A DNA stretch of 64,000 bases from NCBI RefSeq assembly GCF_036327415.1, contig NZ_CP123961.1:434001-498000 (forward strand), read 5' to 3'. Positions 12,380 to 23,943 of the stretch are shown one piece after another. Both the position numbers and the translations under genes were made by a program. This DNA is from Bartonella grahamii subsp. shimonis (GTDB lineage: Bacteria > Pseudomonadota > Alphaproteobacteria > Rhizobiales > Rhizobiaceae). The number at the start of each line of letters is the position of its first letter. The first letter of the stretch is position 1. A model generated the notes under the pieces. That model did no database searches. It was given only the letters and a program-made list of their open reading frames with translations, and was not told the origin of the DNA.

Positions 12380-12665
12380 ATGAAATGAGATTGTACTGTT
12401 ATGTCGTAAAACTCCGTCATTGAGGGCGGTGATATGGTGATGTAAGGAAAGTAAGCACTTCCTTGATACATTAAGTATTTTTTAAGTGCGTGGTGAATAT
12501 TCGGAGCAGGGTTTATTTGTATAACCTTTAGTTAAGTGAATCGCATGAGTGAATAGCCCCGAGAAGTTAGTCGAGAGAAGCAGGATTGTTTAGACGCCAA
12601 GGCTAGTAGGAATCCTTTTCCTTTGAGAGGTGTGGGATATGGGGTCAATTAAGCTTTACAATTGT
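12380..12665 (+). repeat. Dispersed repeat family A, copy 1
   Basis: Matches the other family A copies in order: 'ggtgatatggtgatgtaagg', 'tacattaagtattttttaag', 'gtggtgaatattcggagcag', 'ttagttaagtgaatcgcatg', and 'aagcaggattgtttagacgc'. No open frame is conserved among the copies. Confidence 0.65.
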
Positions 12666-13249
12666 GCGAAGAGTGAAATTTTATTTATCGTGTCATGAGA
12701 TAATAATAATAAATTCTGATATTTTTATAAACACTTTTGATTTATACAAAAAGTTATTTCATAAAATGATGCTATTTATTTTGTTTATTTTTGCATATGC
12801 GTAATGTTTCAAAATTAGTTATGCATTTTTGTGTTACACTAACAAAGGTTTTACTTGTTTTATCCATAAATAAATTTTCAATTCTAATACTGCTGTACAT
12901 TTGAAATAAAAGTTACGAGCTCTCTAAGCAGCTCAAGCTTTTGTATGTTAGATTGAGGCGAAGATATTGTCTATATTGGTTTGTTTCATCTTTACAATGT
13001 GGAAAAAGCCTTGTTTGTGGAAAATAATAAAGGCATAAATGTAAAAACACGTTTCCACGATCGTTCTTTTATTCAGTTTTACAACTTTTAATAACGTCTA
13101 CAGCAATGTTTTTAAATAATGGGGGTAATGACGCATTGTCTTACGCTTTTGTTTTTCTCATTCCTGTAATGAAGATTACGTTCCTCATTTAAAACAAAGC
13201 ACCATTGCGCTGATATCCGCGCGCATTTTTAAGAAGCATCTCTCAATGT

Positions 13250-13595
13250 CTCAAAACTCATTTTACAACGATGTTTGAATAGTATAACGTAAAATACCCT
13301 GTGAATATTACAAGATACATGTCCTCTATCTTGCCCATTTTGACGATAAGGTGCAAATTAGCAGCAGCATTTTATTTTCCAGCTCTTAAATGTTGATGCA
13401 ACCTTAATGTTGAGAAAATCCTTGGCATTTGAAGGGTATTTTTACTCTTTTCTTTAACAGTATCTATATGCTCCCTCTGGTTGTGATATGCAAGAAAATG
13501 GTTTTGATGTTTTCAATATAAATAGATTTGAAATAAAGTTTTTTATTCACATAAGAAATAATAAATTATCATTACAAATTAGTATCTTAATATTT
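13250..13595 (+). repeat. Dispersed repeat family B, copy 5
   Basis: A direct, degenerate copy: 'gtttgaatagtataacgtaa', 'gcaagaaaatggttttgatg', 'ttgaaataaagtt', then the conserved end ATAAATTATCATTACAAATT at 13561. Unlike most copies it is not downstream of a gene 3' end. Confidence 0.6.
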
Positions 13596-13769
13596 TAAGA
13601 TACGCGGGATATTTTGATAAAATGGAGTGTGCCACTAAAGTATGTAAAGCTTATTTCTTATATTTTAAAAATCAAAACGCCTTTCTCTCAAATTACTTTT
13701 TATATATTCATTTGGGAAAATTAACATCAGAAATCTAAGCCTTTTTAAGGGTTTTTAAAAAAATATATG

Positions 13770-13796
13770 AAAACTGTTAAAAAATTTAACAGTTTT
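13770..13796. promoter_or_regulatory. AT-rich perfect hairpin upstream of binding-protein gene
   Basis: A 12-bp perfect stem (AAAACTGTTAAA paired with TTTAACAGTTTT) around a 3-nt loop, about 110 nt before the TTG start at 13905. It could be a regulator-binding dyad or a weak bidirectional terminator. The sequence alone does not decide. Confidence 0.4.
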
Positions 13797-13904
13797 TAAA
13801 AATAGCAAGAATTTTATTTATTAAACGCCAGATATTTTGGTGAAGTGCGTTAGATAATAATTGAGAAGAGTTGCATCTTAGTTTTGAAAAATGGGGGAGA
13901 GATT

Positions 13905-14810
13905 TTGAAAATAAAAAAATCTATATATGTAAAACATCTTCAATTGCGTTTACGGTACTTTTTATTCAATAATCCATACAATATTTTTATTCGTATTTTA
14001 TTTGTAGCAGTGGGGGTTCTATTTTCCTCTTACACAGAAGCTGAAAGGCTGCCTTCTTTTTTTGATTCGCATGAACATTTGGTACAACCTGATACAACGG
14101 ATATCCTTCGTTTGCGTTTTGTAACAACTTTTGATTTTCCTCCTTTTAATTTTCTTGATCAAACGGGGCATCTTGCAGGTTATAATATCGATTTATTGCG
14201 CGCTATTTGCTCAAAGTTAAAATTAGATAAGCTTTGTGAAGTAGAAGTAATTCCTTGGAAAGAGCTTGTAGAACATGTTAAAAATGGTGGTGCAGAAGTC
14301 ATTATTGCGGGTTTAAAAGAAACAAGTAAAACCCAGCAAGATCTTGTTTTTACAAAGTCATATTTACGCTTTCCAGCGCGATTTGTTGCTTCTCGACTTT
14401 TAAATCTCGATGAGCCAATAAGTGATCAATTGGCACATTTAACCAGTGGTGTTTTGTCTAAAAGTGTTCATGAAAAGCTCTTTCGTCATTATTTCCCTAA
14501 AGCTAAATGGCAAGGATTTAAAAAGAGAGAAGAGCTCTATAAAGCATTACAGGAGCGTAAAATTGACCTTATTTTTGATGATGGATTTGCTTTATCGTCA
14601 TGGTTCAAAAAACAAAAATCTGTTGATTGCTGTCATTTTGTTGGGGGGGCATATATGGCGCCACAGTTATTGGGACAAGGAATGCAGCTTGCTGTTGCAA
14701 AAAAGAATGAAAAATTGGTTGATATACTCAATTATGCGCTGAAATCACTAGAAGAGGATGGTAAACTTACAGAACTTTATTTGCGTTATTTTCCAATAAG
14801 TTTTTATTGA
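13905..14810 (+). CDS. Periplasmic amino-acid-type substrate-binding protein
   Basis: The protein has the SBP_bac_3 fold (family 3 extracellular solute-binding protein) of polar amino acid ABC importers: FPPFNFLDQTGHLAGYNIDL is the ligand-site signature, followed by AEVIIAGLKET and the typical C-terminal half. A hydrophobic segment near residues 25-45 (IFIRILFVAVGVLFSSY) is the likely signal peptide, preceded by an unusually long basic N-region. The start is probably the TTG at 13905, seven bases after the strong ribosome site GGGGGAGAG; the TTG at 13884 is also in frame. No permease or ATPase gene is adjacent, so it is an orphan component or a stand-alone receptor. Substrate unknown. Confidence 0.85.
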   Translation: MKIKKSIYVKHLQLRLRYFLFNNPYNIFIRILFVAVGVLFSSYTEAERLPSFFDSHEHLVQPDTTDILRLRFVTTFDFPPFNFLDQTGHLAGYNIDLLRAICSKLKLDKLCEVEVIPWKELVEHVKNGGAEVIIAGLKETSKTQQDLVFTKSYLRFPARFVASRLLNLDEPISDQLAHLTSGVLSKSVHEKLFRHYFPKAKWQGFKKREELYKALQERKIDLIFDDGFALSSWFKKQKSVDCCHFVGGAYMAPQLLGQGMQLAVAKKNEKLVDILNYALKSLEEDGKLTELYLRYFPISFY

Positions 14811-14821
14811 TAAATAGTTTT

Positions 14822-16354
14822 TTAGTTAAGGGCTGTTAATCTTTCTGTGCCTAGTCGATAGGAAATAGCTTCTGCGAGATGATAGCGTGAAAGATTATCT
14901 GATCCATCAAGATCAGCAATTGTACGTGCAACTTTGAGAATGCGATGATAAGCGCGTGCAGAGAGGTGCATTTTTTCACTCACATCTCGTAAGAGTATGG
15001 TCGCACTTTTATCAGGAATGGCAATCTGTTCTATAATTTTGGCAGGGCAATCGCCATTGGTACGAATATGATCAAACCCCATTGTTGCAAAACGTTTAGC
15101 TTGAATGGTACGGCACCGTGTGACGCGTTTGGCAACATCGCAGCTTTTTTCTGATTGTTCTGGTTGCATAAGATCCATAGCTGTCAAAGCAGGGACATCA
15201 ATCCGTAAATCAATTCGGTCAAGCAGAGGACCAGAAATACGGGACTGATAATCGATTTGACAGCGTATTCCTTTAGCGCAAACATGGTCTTTTTCGCCTG
15301 CCATACCACAACGGCAAGGATTCATTGCGGCAATGAGTTGGAAGCGAGCTGGATAGCTAATATGGTGATTAGCGCGCGCGATAACCGACTCCCCACTTTC
15401 TAAGGGTTGACGAAGAGAATCAAGAACCTGTGGAGAAAATTCAGGCAATTCATCAAGAAATAACACACCATTATGGGCAAGGGAGACCTCTCCCGGTCGT
15501 CCTTTAAGTCCCCCACCAATCATTGCGGCCATGGAAGCAGAATGATGCGGGGAACGAAAGGGGCAATGAAGTGAAATGGTATTATGAACCGTTTCTCCTG
15601 TAATAGAAGCAATCAGAGAGACATCTAAAAGCTCACGGCTATCAAGAGGTGGCAAAATGGAAGGTAAGCGTTGTGCTAACATAGATTTCCCAGCACCAGG
15701 AGGACCTACAAACAAGAGGTTATGGCGTCCAGCAGCACAAACTTCTAAGGCACGTTTGGCTGTTTTCTGTCCTTTGATTTCGCATAAATCTGGAAGTTCA
15801 GTTTCGATAGTATATTGGCGCGGTTGTGGACGTTTTTGAATTTGGGTTCCTTTGAAATGGTTAACTATAGTAAGCAGAGTCTCTGGGGCAAGAATATTTA
15901 TTTCTGCATTTGCCCAAGCAGCTTCAGGTCCACATTGAAAAGGACAAATCAGTCCTTTATCGAGTGATAAAGCTGTCATGGCAGCTGGTAAAACACCATT
16001 AACAGCGGTAAGTGAACCATCCAGTGATAATTCTCCTAAAATGATATAGTCTTGTGCTACTTCGGGAGGGAGAATTCCCATAGCAAGCATTAAGCCTACG
16101 GCGATTGGCAAATCATAATGCGAGCCCTCTTTAGGCAAATCAGCCGGCGCAAGATTAATCGTAATCCGTTTAGTAGGCATAGAAAGTCCACAAGCGTGGA
16201 GGGCTGCTTGTACACGTTCACGGCTTTCTGCAACTGCCTTATCAGCTAATCCAACAATAGCCATTCCTATTTTACCAGAGGAAATCATAACCTGTACATC
16301 GACAGGGACTGCTTCTAGACCGCGAAAAGCAACAGTTGTAATACGTGCGATCAT
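14822..16354 (-). CDS. comM: ComM/YifB-family Mg-chelatase-like AAA+ ATPase
   Basis: ComM is an AAA+ helicase that promotes branch migration during natural transformation in some bacteria; in most species its role is untested. The 510-residue protein has the N-terminal ChlI-like domain (VGLADKAVAESRERVQAAL), Walker A GPPGAGKSMLAQRLP near residue 216, SPHHSASMAAMIGGG, Walker B GVLFLDELPEF, and a C-terminal region with LSARAYHRILKVARTIADL. It converges on the binding-protein gene, with only about 11 nt between their stops. Confidence 0.95.
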   Translation of the reverse strand: MIARITTVAFRGLEAVPVDVQVMISSGKIGMAIVGLADKAVAESRERVQAALHACGLSMPTKRITINLAPADLPKEGSHYDLPIAVGLMLAMGILPPEVAQDYIILGELSLDGSLTAVNGVLPAAMTALSLDKGLICPFQCGPEAAWANAEINILAPETLLTIVNHFKGTQIQKRPQPRQYTIETELPDLCEIKGQKTAKRALEVCAAGRHNLLFVGPPGAGKSMLAQRLPSILPPLDSRELLDVSLIASITGETVHNTISLHCPFRSPHHSASMAAMIGGGLKGRPGEVSLAHNGVLFLDELPEFSPQVLDSLRQPLESGESVIARANHHISYPARFQLIAAMNPCRCGMAGEKDHVCAKGIRCQIDYQSRISGPLLDRIDLRIDVPALTAMDLMQPEQSEKSCDVAKRVTRCRTIQAKRFATMGFDHIRTNGDCPAKIIEQIAIPDKSATILLRDVSEKMHLSARAYHRILKVARTIADLDGSDNLSRYHLAEAISYRLGTERLTALN

Positions 16355-16725
16355 TTATTTTTCCCCCTTTAGACTTTGTAGAGACAATCATATCTATACA
16401 TAAAAATCAAGAAGCATCTCTATGGTTTTTTTTATAGAGAGATCTATATACACGAGCAGTTTTTAGCGTTCTCATGGAAGTCATTTGTACAAATTTAACC
16501 ATGATAGTATGGAATGCAATAAAACATTTATAATAAGCTAAATAAATATGTTAAGAAAAAAGAATGAGGCTGTTCGTGTTATGCAACAGTGCAGAATTTT
16601 ATGAAAACATAAGGGGAGAGTGACGTTATGTATCGCAGAGTGTTATTTGATATGATAAAACGTGTAAAATATGCAAAGTAGTTATATTTACCTTTTTTAT
16701 TTTTATATTATTTAAAGCGTAGTAG
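16355..16725. other. Intergenic region between divergent comM and tamA
   Basis: About 370 nt of AT-rich sequence between two divergent starts. It must hold both promoters. I saw no repeat copy and no RNA gene in it. Confidence 0.6.
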
Positions 16726-18720
16726 ATGCAAAGTGTATTAAAGGTATCTGATTTTATGGTATACCAGACAAGAGTTTTGTTAAAATCAGGAACTGTACGC
16801 TGTATATTTATAGGTTTGTGTTTCGCTTGTGCTTTCCCACAGCCACTTTCTGCATTTAATTTGTTTGGCATCCCTCTTTTTGGTCAAAAGAAAACAAATT
16901 CTCCTTCACAGTATGTTAAAAGTACAGAGAGATTTTATAAAGTTGATATTGTTGCACCGCCAGGGGCGCCATTAGAAGGTGTAAAAATAGTTAAATCTGT
17001 CTCTTCTCTTTTTGCAGATAAAGAGAAAGCAGTTGCCAGTTCTTCTGGTTTGTTAGCCAAAGCGCGTTCAGATTATCGGGCTATTCTTTCTGCTCTTTAT
17101 GCTGATGGGCGCTACGGTGGTGTTATTAGTATTAAAATTAATGGTTTAGAAGCCGCTGATTTAAGTCCGGTAACTCAACTTCCAGCACAATCCAATATCG
17201 TTATTACAATTAATGCCGGTCCACAATATGTTTTTAGTATTGCAAATATTGATAAAGTAGCTCCGTTAGAAAAACGTAGAGCGCATAAAATGCCTACAAT
17301 TGAAGAATTGGGCTATAAAGTTGGAGCTATTGCCAAATCTGAAGCCATTTTGAAAGCAGAAAAATGGGCAGTAGAAGGATGGCGTCAACAAGGTTATGCT
17401 AAAGCTAAAATTATGAAGAGTGAGGTCGTGGCTGATCATGCTGCGTTGTGTGTTGAAGGACGGATTGTTGTTGATCTTGGACAAAAGGCTCATTATGGTC
17501 CTTTAAGTGTGCGTAATATAAGTAAGAAACCACGTGTAGATTCAGCTTATATCGCATGGATGACCGGATTGAAGTTAGGTCAGAAATACGATTCCGATGC
17601 GTTAACTAAAGCAAATGAACGTCTTGCGCGCCTTGGCGTTTTTCGTGCTATCAATATACGTGAGGCTGATACCATTAATCTAGATGGCAGTTTACCGCTT
17701 ATGCTTGTTGTACAAGAACGTAAACCGCGTCGTTTTGGTGTAGGTGGTAGCTATTCAACATTAGATGGTGCTGGTTTTGAGGCTTATTGGATGCATAACA
17801 ATCTTTTTGGTCATGCAGAGGTTCTTAAAATTGAAACAAAAATAAGTGGTGTTGGTAGCAATAAAAAGCAATCGTATAATTTTAAAAACTTTGATTATCT
17901 TTTCGGTGGCACGTTTATAAAGCCTGGTGTACTCACGCCAGATACAGATCTCAGGTCAGAACTAAAAATACAACAAGATGTTCTAGAAAATTATACGACA
18001 AAAGCCATCAAAGGAAGATTAGGTATTACACATATTTTCAATGGTAATCTATCGGGGCAGGCTGCTGTAGAAGTTTCAAATGGTTATTCACGTGATATCT
18101 ATTTTGGAAGCCGTAATTTTACAACAATAGGTTTCCCTAGCAGTTTGATTTACGATAGTCGTAATAATAAGTTTAATGCAACAAAAGGTTTATATGGTGA
18201 AGTTTTCATTGAGCCTTTTTATGAGATGCGTTTTAGCAACTTTGTTGCAAAAGTAACAGCAGAAGGTCGTTCTTATTGGGCGTTGGATGAAGGGGATCGT
18301 TTTGTTTTTGCTGCGCGGGCAAAGCTTGGTACAATTCTTGGGAATGATACAGCACAAATCCCTGCGAATACGCTTTTTTTTGCTGGGGGTGGGGGCTCTG
18401 TTCGTGGTTATGCTTACCGTAATATTGGTATCAAAACAAAAAATGATGCGGTTGTTGGTGGACGGGTGGTTGTTGAGGGATCGGCAGAATTGCGTGTTTC
18501 TTTAAATGATAAAATAGGGTTTGTCGGTTTTCTTGATGGAGGTGTCGTAGGGGAAAATGCGAATTTTGATTTTTCTCAAAAAATTAAATGGGGAGCTGGT
18601 ATAGGGGGTCGTTATATGACGGGTCTTGGTCCTTTACGCGTTGATTTAGCCTTTCCTTTAAAGAGAGAGAAAGGTGACCCTCGCATTGGTTTTTATGTGG
18701 GTATAGGACAAGCATTTTAA
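16726..18720 (+). CDS. tamA: TamA outer-membrane translocation/assembly protein
   Basis: This Omp85-family outer-membrane barrel works with the inner-membrane-anchored TamB to assemble outer-membrane proteins such as autotransporters and to move lipids. A signal peptide is visible (IFIGLCFACAFPQPLSA, cut before FNLFG). Periplasmic POTRA domains span roughly residues 60-330, and the beta-barrel fills the C-terminal half, with the conserved GGGGSVRGYAYRNIG loop motif and a terminal aromatic residue (VGIGQAF). The start is uncertain between 16726 and an in-frame ATG at 16756, both upstream of the signal peptide. The stop overlaps the tamB ATG by one base (TAATG), showing translational coupling. 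Confidence 0.93.
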   Translation: MQSVLKVSDFMVYQTRVLLKSGTVRCIFIGLCFACAFPQPLSAFNLFGIPLFGQKKTNSPSQYVKSTERFYKVDIVAPPGAPLEGVKIVKSVSSLFADKEKAVASSSGLLAKARSDYRAILSALYADGRYGGVISIKINGLEAADLSPVTQLPAQSNIVITINAGPQYVFSIANIDKVAPLEKRRAHKMPTIEELGYKVGAIAKSEAILKAEKWAVEGWRQQGYAKAKIMKSEVVADHAALCVEGRIVVDLGQKAHYGPLSVRNISKKPRVDSAYIAWMTGLKLGQKYDSDALTKANERLARLGVFRAINIREADTINLDGSLPLMLVVQERKPRRFGVGGSYSTLDGAGFEAYWMHNNLFGHAEVLKIETKISGVGSNKKQSYNFKNFDYLFGGTFIKPGVLTPDTDLRSELKIQQDVLENYTTKAIKGRLGITHIFNGNLSGQAAVEVSNGYSRDIYFGSRNFTTIGFPSSLIYDSRNNKFNATKGLYGEVFIEPFYEMRFSNFVAKVTAEGRSYWALDEGDRFVFAARAKLGTILGNDTAQIPANTLFFAGGGGSVRGYAYRNIGIKTKNDAVVGGRVVVEGSAELRVSLNDKIGFVGFLDGGVVGENANFDFSQKIKWGAGIGGRYMTGLGPLRVDLAFPLKREKGDPRIGFYVGIGQAF

Positions 18721-21700
18721 TGAAAAAAGGCGTATATTTATCAGCTTTCTTCTTGATATTTTTGTTTTTTGGGGTGGGTGGTTTTGTTTTTGCGCAAAGA
18801 GGAGATACTCTTCCCTCTAGCGAAATGAAAACAGATGATCGCTCATGGTTTGTTTCTTTAATTGAACGAAAGCTTTCAGCGCCTAATCGTCAAGTTCGTT
18901 TATATAATATGCAAGGGACACTGTCTTCTCGAACATCAATTGATGCCATTACTGTCAGTGATAAAAAAGGGGTTTGGCTTAAAATTACCAATGCTAAAAT
19001 GGATTGGAATCGTCTAGCGTTGCTGCGAGGGCGGATGGATATTAACCAGCTTTCGGCAGAACAGGTTACATTTTTACGCAAACCGCAAGGCAATTCTTCT
19101 TTTGTTTCTTCCCTTGAGACGGGTAAGTTCTCTTTACCAAAATTGCCGCTTGCTCTTTCTATCAATACACTTACAGCTCAACATGTGACATTTGAACAGA
19201 ATCTTTTTGGTTTTTCTGCTGATATGTCCTTAAAAGGCAATTTCACTTTGGCTAGTGGTAATTTTGATGTCGCTATAGCGGCGCATCGTTTAGATGCACC
19301 GGGTTCTTTTTCTATTCTCACCAAGATATCTGATAGTAATCGTACAGCCCAAATTGATATTTCTGCTAATGAACCACAAAATGGTATTTTGGCGAATATT
19401 TTTAACATTGAACAACGTCCAGCATTAAATCTTGTGGTGAAAGGTGATGGTACTTTTGATGATTTGGTTATCAAACTTTCTTTAGAGTCCGATCATCATT
19501 CTATTTTAGATGGTAATGTTATTCTTGCAAGTATTCCAGAAGGATACAGTTTTTCTACGAAACTAGAGGGAACACTGATTCCTTTAATACCTTCTCAATA
19601 TCGTAGCCTCTTCGAATCTGATATGACATTAAAAGCAAAGGCAAGAAGAACAAAAAAAGGTGTGACACACCTTGATCAGATGGTTATTCAGAGCAAAGCA
19701 ATGAATGTTATAGCCAATGCTGAAATAACCGCCGATGGATTTTTACGGCGGCTTTTTGTTGATGGCAAAATGGCCCTTTATAACGAACAGGAGTCTGTTC
19801 ATCTACCTGTATCAGAAGTGCCAAAACCTGCAAATATTCTTGCTTTGAACATTGACTATGGTCGCGAAGGGCAACAATCTTGGAATGGGCGGTTGGTTGT
19901 AGGTCATTTAAGCAATAAAAATATTTATATTCGCGATGCAATTTTTGATATGGGAGGAGTAAGCGAAAATCTTGATAATGCAGCTTCTCGTCATGTTGGT
20001 GTTCAGGTTAAAGGGACGCTTCAAGGAGTTAAAAAAATTAAGGGAGCGTTAGTAGAAAATTTAAGCCAAGCGGTTCATGTGCATTTAGATACGGATATTG
20101 TTTCGAATAAACCAATTTTGATTCATGATCTGAGTGTTACGGCTCAGGGTTTTTCTTCTTGGTTAAAAGGGACAATGGAGAATTTTGTTTTTAAAGGCGA
20201 TTTGGGTTTAAAAGCTCAAACATTAACTCCTTTGGAAGTGCTCAGTAAACAATCACTTTCCGGTAGTGCAGATATTAAAGCCAAAGGAACGATCAGTCTA
20301 TTGAGTGGTATTTTTGATCTCCAATTATCAGGAATGGCTGATGATATGAAAATAGGCGTGCAGCCTTTTGATCGTTTATTCAAAGGAAACATCACTCTTT
20401 CAGGTGGTGTTACTCGAAATACGAGTGGTTTCATTTTTCGTCATTTTAATTTGAAAAATCAATATACAAACATAAAGGCTAATGGTTATTTTTCAGATGA
20501 AAGCGCTAAAATGGATCTATCTGCTCAAATATCTGATTTGTCCAAATTAGATCCAAAGATAAGCGGTGCGCTTACAATTCAAAGTACGGCGAGAGGGCGC
20601 AATAGCCATATAAAACTAAATACACGTGCCCATATTGCTGAAGCATTAATCGTAGGGAAGAAACTTCAAAACACAACATTTAACATAGATGTACTTGTAG
20701 ATAATACAGCACCAGTTACTGCTTTGACGGGAGCGGTAAAAGGTGAAGGGATTTTTGCTAAGAAACCTTTGCATTTATCGGCCTCTTTTAAAGATTCTCA
20801 TAAAATTCGAAAACTTGAAAATATCGATATTAGAGGGGGAAGTGCAAAAATAACGGGTGATCTTTCTCAACCAATTGGCGGTTTTTTGAAAGGCGCGCTG
20901 CATATTGATGCCGATGATATTTCCCTACTTTCAGCGTTATTTTTGCAGGATGGTAGTGGAAAAGTAAAAGGAGATTTTATTTTTGATGAACAAAATGGCA
21001 GACAAAAAACCAATGTGAAGGCGCATGTTAACCATTTTAATTTTTCCAAGAATAAAATAAAAAAATTGGCAATAGATGCTGACATATTCGATCCTTTTGG
21101 CATGACTCAGTTTGAAGGAGTTATCAAGGCAGAACATATTCAAACACCTTTTATAATGGTCAATCGTTTAAATGCTCATGCCGATAGAAATAATGGACAA
21201 ACGGTTTTTACTGTCCAAGCGATGTTGCATGATACTCTCAATGCACAGCTTTCTGGTCGTTTAATGGTTGAGGAACTTCCAGAAAGTATAAAGCGAGAAG
21301 TGCAAATTGAAACTGTGGACCTAAAACAACACACTTTTCATGCCACATTGCCGAAACCATCCATAATTGCTTTTGATAAAGATGGAATGACAATCAATGA
21401 ATTAGGAATTGCAATAAATGGAGGCAACATCATCTTAGCAGGAAATATTCAAGATACCCTGAATTTGCAACTTACAATGAATGCGCTTCCTGCTACTTTA
21501 GTCAATCTGTGGAAATCGGATCTTGGAGCAGCAGGGAGTATAACAGGGCGGGTTATGATTCGTGGTCATTTTAAAAAGCCTGATATAACTTACGATATAA
21601 AAGGTGAGGGACTGACAACTGTTGCTTTTCAAGATAAAAAAATCATGCCTTTTTCTCTTTCTGCTACAGGGAAAACCTTAGATCAAAATCTTACTTTGAA

Positions 21701-23377
21701 TGCAAATTTAACAGGAGAAGGAGTACAAGCACAAGCTCAGGGGCGTGTATCTCTAGAGGAAAAAAAGCTTGATCTTCATATTAATTTACAAAATTTATCT
21801 GCACGTTTGGCGAATGGTTTTATTATAGGACAAGCGCTTGATGGGACAATGATAGGAAAAGTTGATATTGGTGGAACAATAAAGGATCCATTTGCTCATT
21901 TTGAGCTTTCTAGTCAAAATTTAACCGCTATGACGCATAAAGGACCGATGTCAATCAATATAAATGCGCGTGGTTCTTATAAAAAATCGACATTTCATAT
22001 TGAAAATATGATAGCTACTGGAGATAAAGGATTAGATCTTTCTATCCATGGGCCTGTATCTTTTAATGGTTCAGAGGCAAAATTAAACGTTAAAGGGATA
22101 ATGCCTCTTGATTTTTTTAATCTCTTATTAGCCAAGCGTGGTGCACATATAACAGGTACAGCAAGAATTGATACAGCTCTTAATGGAGCGTTATCAAAGC
22201 CACAATTGATAGGAAATATTTCTATAGGCGACGGTAGCTTTTTTGATTCACAAACAAATGTAGGATTGAATAATATAACGCTTGAAGGCAAATTGAATGG
22301 TGATCATTTCCTTATAGAGAAAGCTTCAGCTTCTTCGTTTGGGGGGGGGGGATTTCTGCTTCAGGTCGTATCTCTAATAGTCTAGAGACAGATTTGATAT
22401 TTCATCTTGATAATGCCAATTATAATGATGGTTCTATGATTCTGGCAACATTATCAGGTGAGATGACAATGAAAGGTCATTTTTTAAATGATCTTGTTAT
22501 TGGTGGTGATATTATCGTTGAAAAAGCTGAAGTTTTTGTTCCGGATCATTTTAAAAGTGCCAAGTTTCTTGATGTTAGAAATAAGAATTTAACTAAATCG
22601 ATTCAAACAACACTTGAACGTGCTGATGTTAAGAATACGAACAAAAGCAAAAGTCATATAGTTACACAAGCATCTTCATCTATCGTGCTATCAAATATGC
22701 GCATTGCAGCACGCAATCAATTTTTTGTACGCGGAAAAGGCTTAGATGCTGAACTTGGAGGACGCATTAATCTAGCAGGTCCATTGAATGATGTACATCC
22801 AGTTGGTGAATTTAGAATGATTCGTGGACGTTTTGATATTCTTTCGCAACGTCTTAATTTTGATCAAGGACAAGCGAGTTTTAGCGGTAATCTTAACCCT
22901 ACGGTTTATTTTGTAACCAACAATAACAGTGGTGATATTCAAGTCACTGTAACTGTAAGTGGGACGATTGATAATCTTGATATTAATTTTTCGTCACAAC
23001 CGAATTTGCCTCAGGATGAGATTTTGGCGCGTTTGATTTTTAATCGCTCTCTTAATGAATTATCACCATTTCAGATTGCTCAACTTGCAGCAGCAGCGGC
23101 TGATCTTGCAGGTGCTTCTAATACATCTTTGTTAAATACGTTACGAACTAAAATTGGGCTTGATGATCTTGATGTTATCGTTAATGAGAAGGGTAATACA
23201 GGCTTACGTATTGGACGCTATATACACAATAATATTTATTTGGGCTTTGAAGCAGGGTCTGATGGAACGACGAAAGGGACAATTAATTTGGATATTTCGC
23301 GTCATCTCAAAGCTAAAGGTGCTATAGGAAATGAACAAAATTCTAGTATTGGTCTCTTTTATGAAAGAGATTATTAA
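18720..23377 (+). pseudogene. tamB: TamB translocation/assembly protein, frameshifted at a poly-G tract
   Basis: TamB is a very long periplasm-spanning AsmA/DUF490-type protein, anchored in the inner membrane by its N-terminus (signal anchor AFFLIFLFFGVGGFVFA) and acting with TamA. The frame opened at 18720 reads 1221 residues of repetitive beta-rich sequence, then hits TAG at 22383-22385 just after an 11-G run (22341-22351). The remaining 327 or so residues, including the conserved DUF490 C-terminus (RGRFDILSQRLNFDQG, ISRHLKAKGAIG), continue in another frame to 23377. With 9 or 12 Gs the whole reads through as about 1551-1552 residues across a natural glycine run followed by ISASGRI. It is either a switchable/broken gene or a homopolymer sequencing error. 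Both halves are well preserved, so any break is recent. Confidence 0.9.
22341..22351 (+). repeat. Homopolymeric G tract (11 G) in tamB
   Basis: Eleven consecutive G follow a TTT codon. The tract sits exactly where the tamB reading frame breaks. Slippage by one base up or two bases down restores the frame. Confidence 0.95.
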
Positions 23378-23652
23378 AGATTGAATTTAAAAAAACACTC
23401 TCTTCGTTTTTTGTCCATTTCTAAGGCTGAAGAAGGAGGCATAGACCAGGAATCTATCAAAAAAGGAGCTTTTTGTTGAGACGCGAAGAGATATATCTGA
23501 AATATTCGATTTTTTATTTATAGCATTCTCTAAAGGGACAAAATTTTCACGAAGAATAGTATATTATTTTGCTGTTATATATTTATTTTAGAGAAATATC
23601 TTACCTTGTTCTCAAACTCATCTCGTGTTGTTGCCTAAAGAATGAAATGTAT

Positions 23653-23930
23653 GCAATATATTGATTTATAAAGATAATTTATCTTTATTCAACTTGAATT
23701 AGAACTTTGAATATCGTATGATTCTCTCATTGCGAATTTCTCTCATGTTAAATCAATCAAAACCATTTGCTTTGCCTGTTACAGGCGGGGAATCCTGTGT
23801 GGATAGAACTATTAAGAAATGACTAAAAATGCCTTTTATGAACCATCTCGAGAGCTAAGGGCTGTCGCAACACTAGGGGCTGGTAAAATAGTGTGAATGC
23901 TGCTGGCTTGTTACTCCATAAGCGTAAAGA
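23653..23930 (-). repeat. Dispersed repeat family B, copy 6 (inverted)
   Basis: Begins with 'gcaatatattgatttataaa' and 'gataatttatctttattcaa', then 'cgtatgattctctcattgcg', 'aatcaatcaaaaccatttgc' and 'tgtgtggataga'. It lies about 275 nt downstream of the tamB stop, oriented away from it. Confidence 0.75.
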
Positions 23931-23943
23931 TAAGGGGGCTTAA

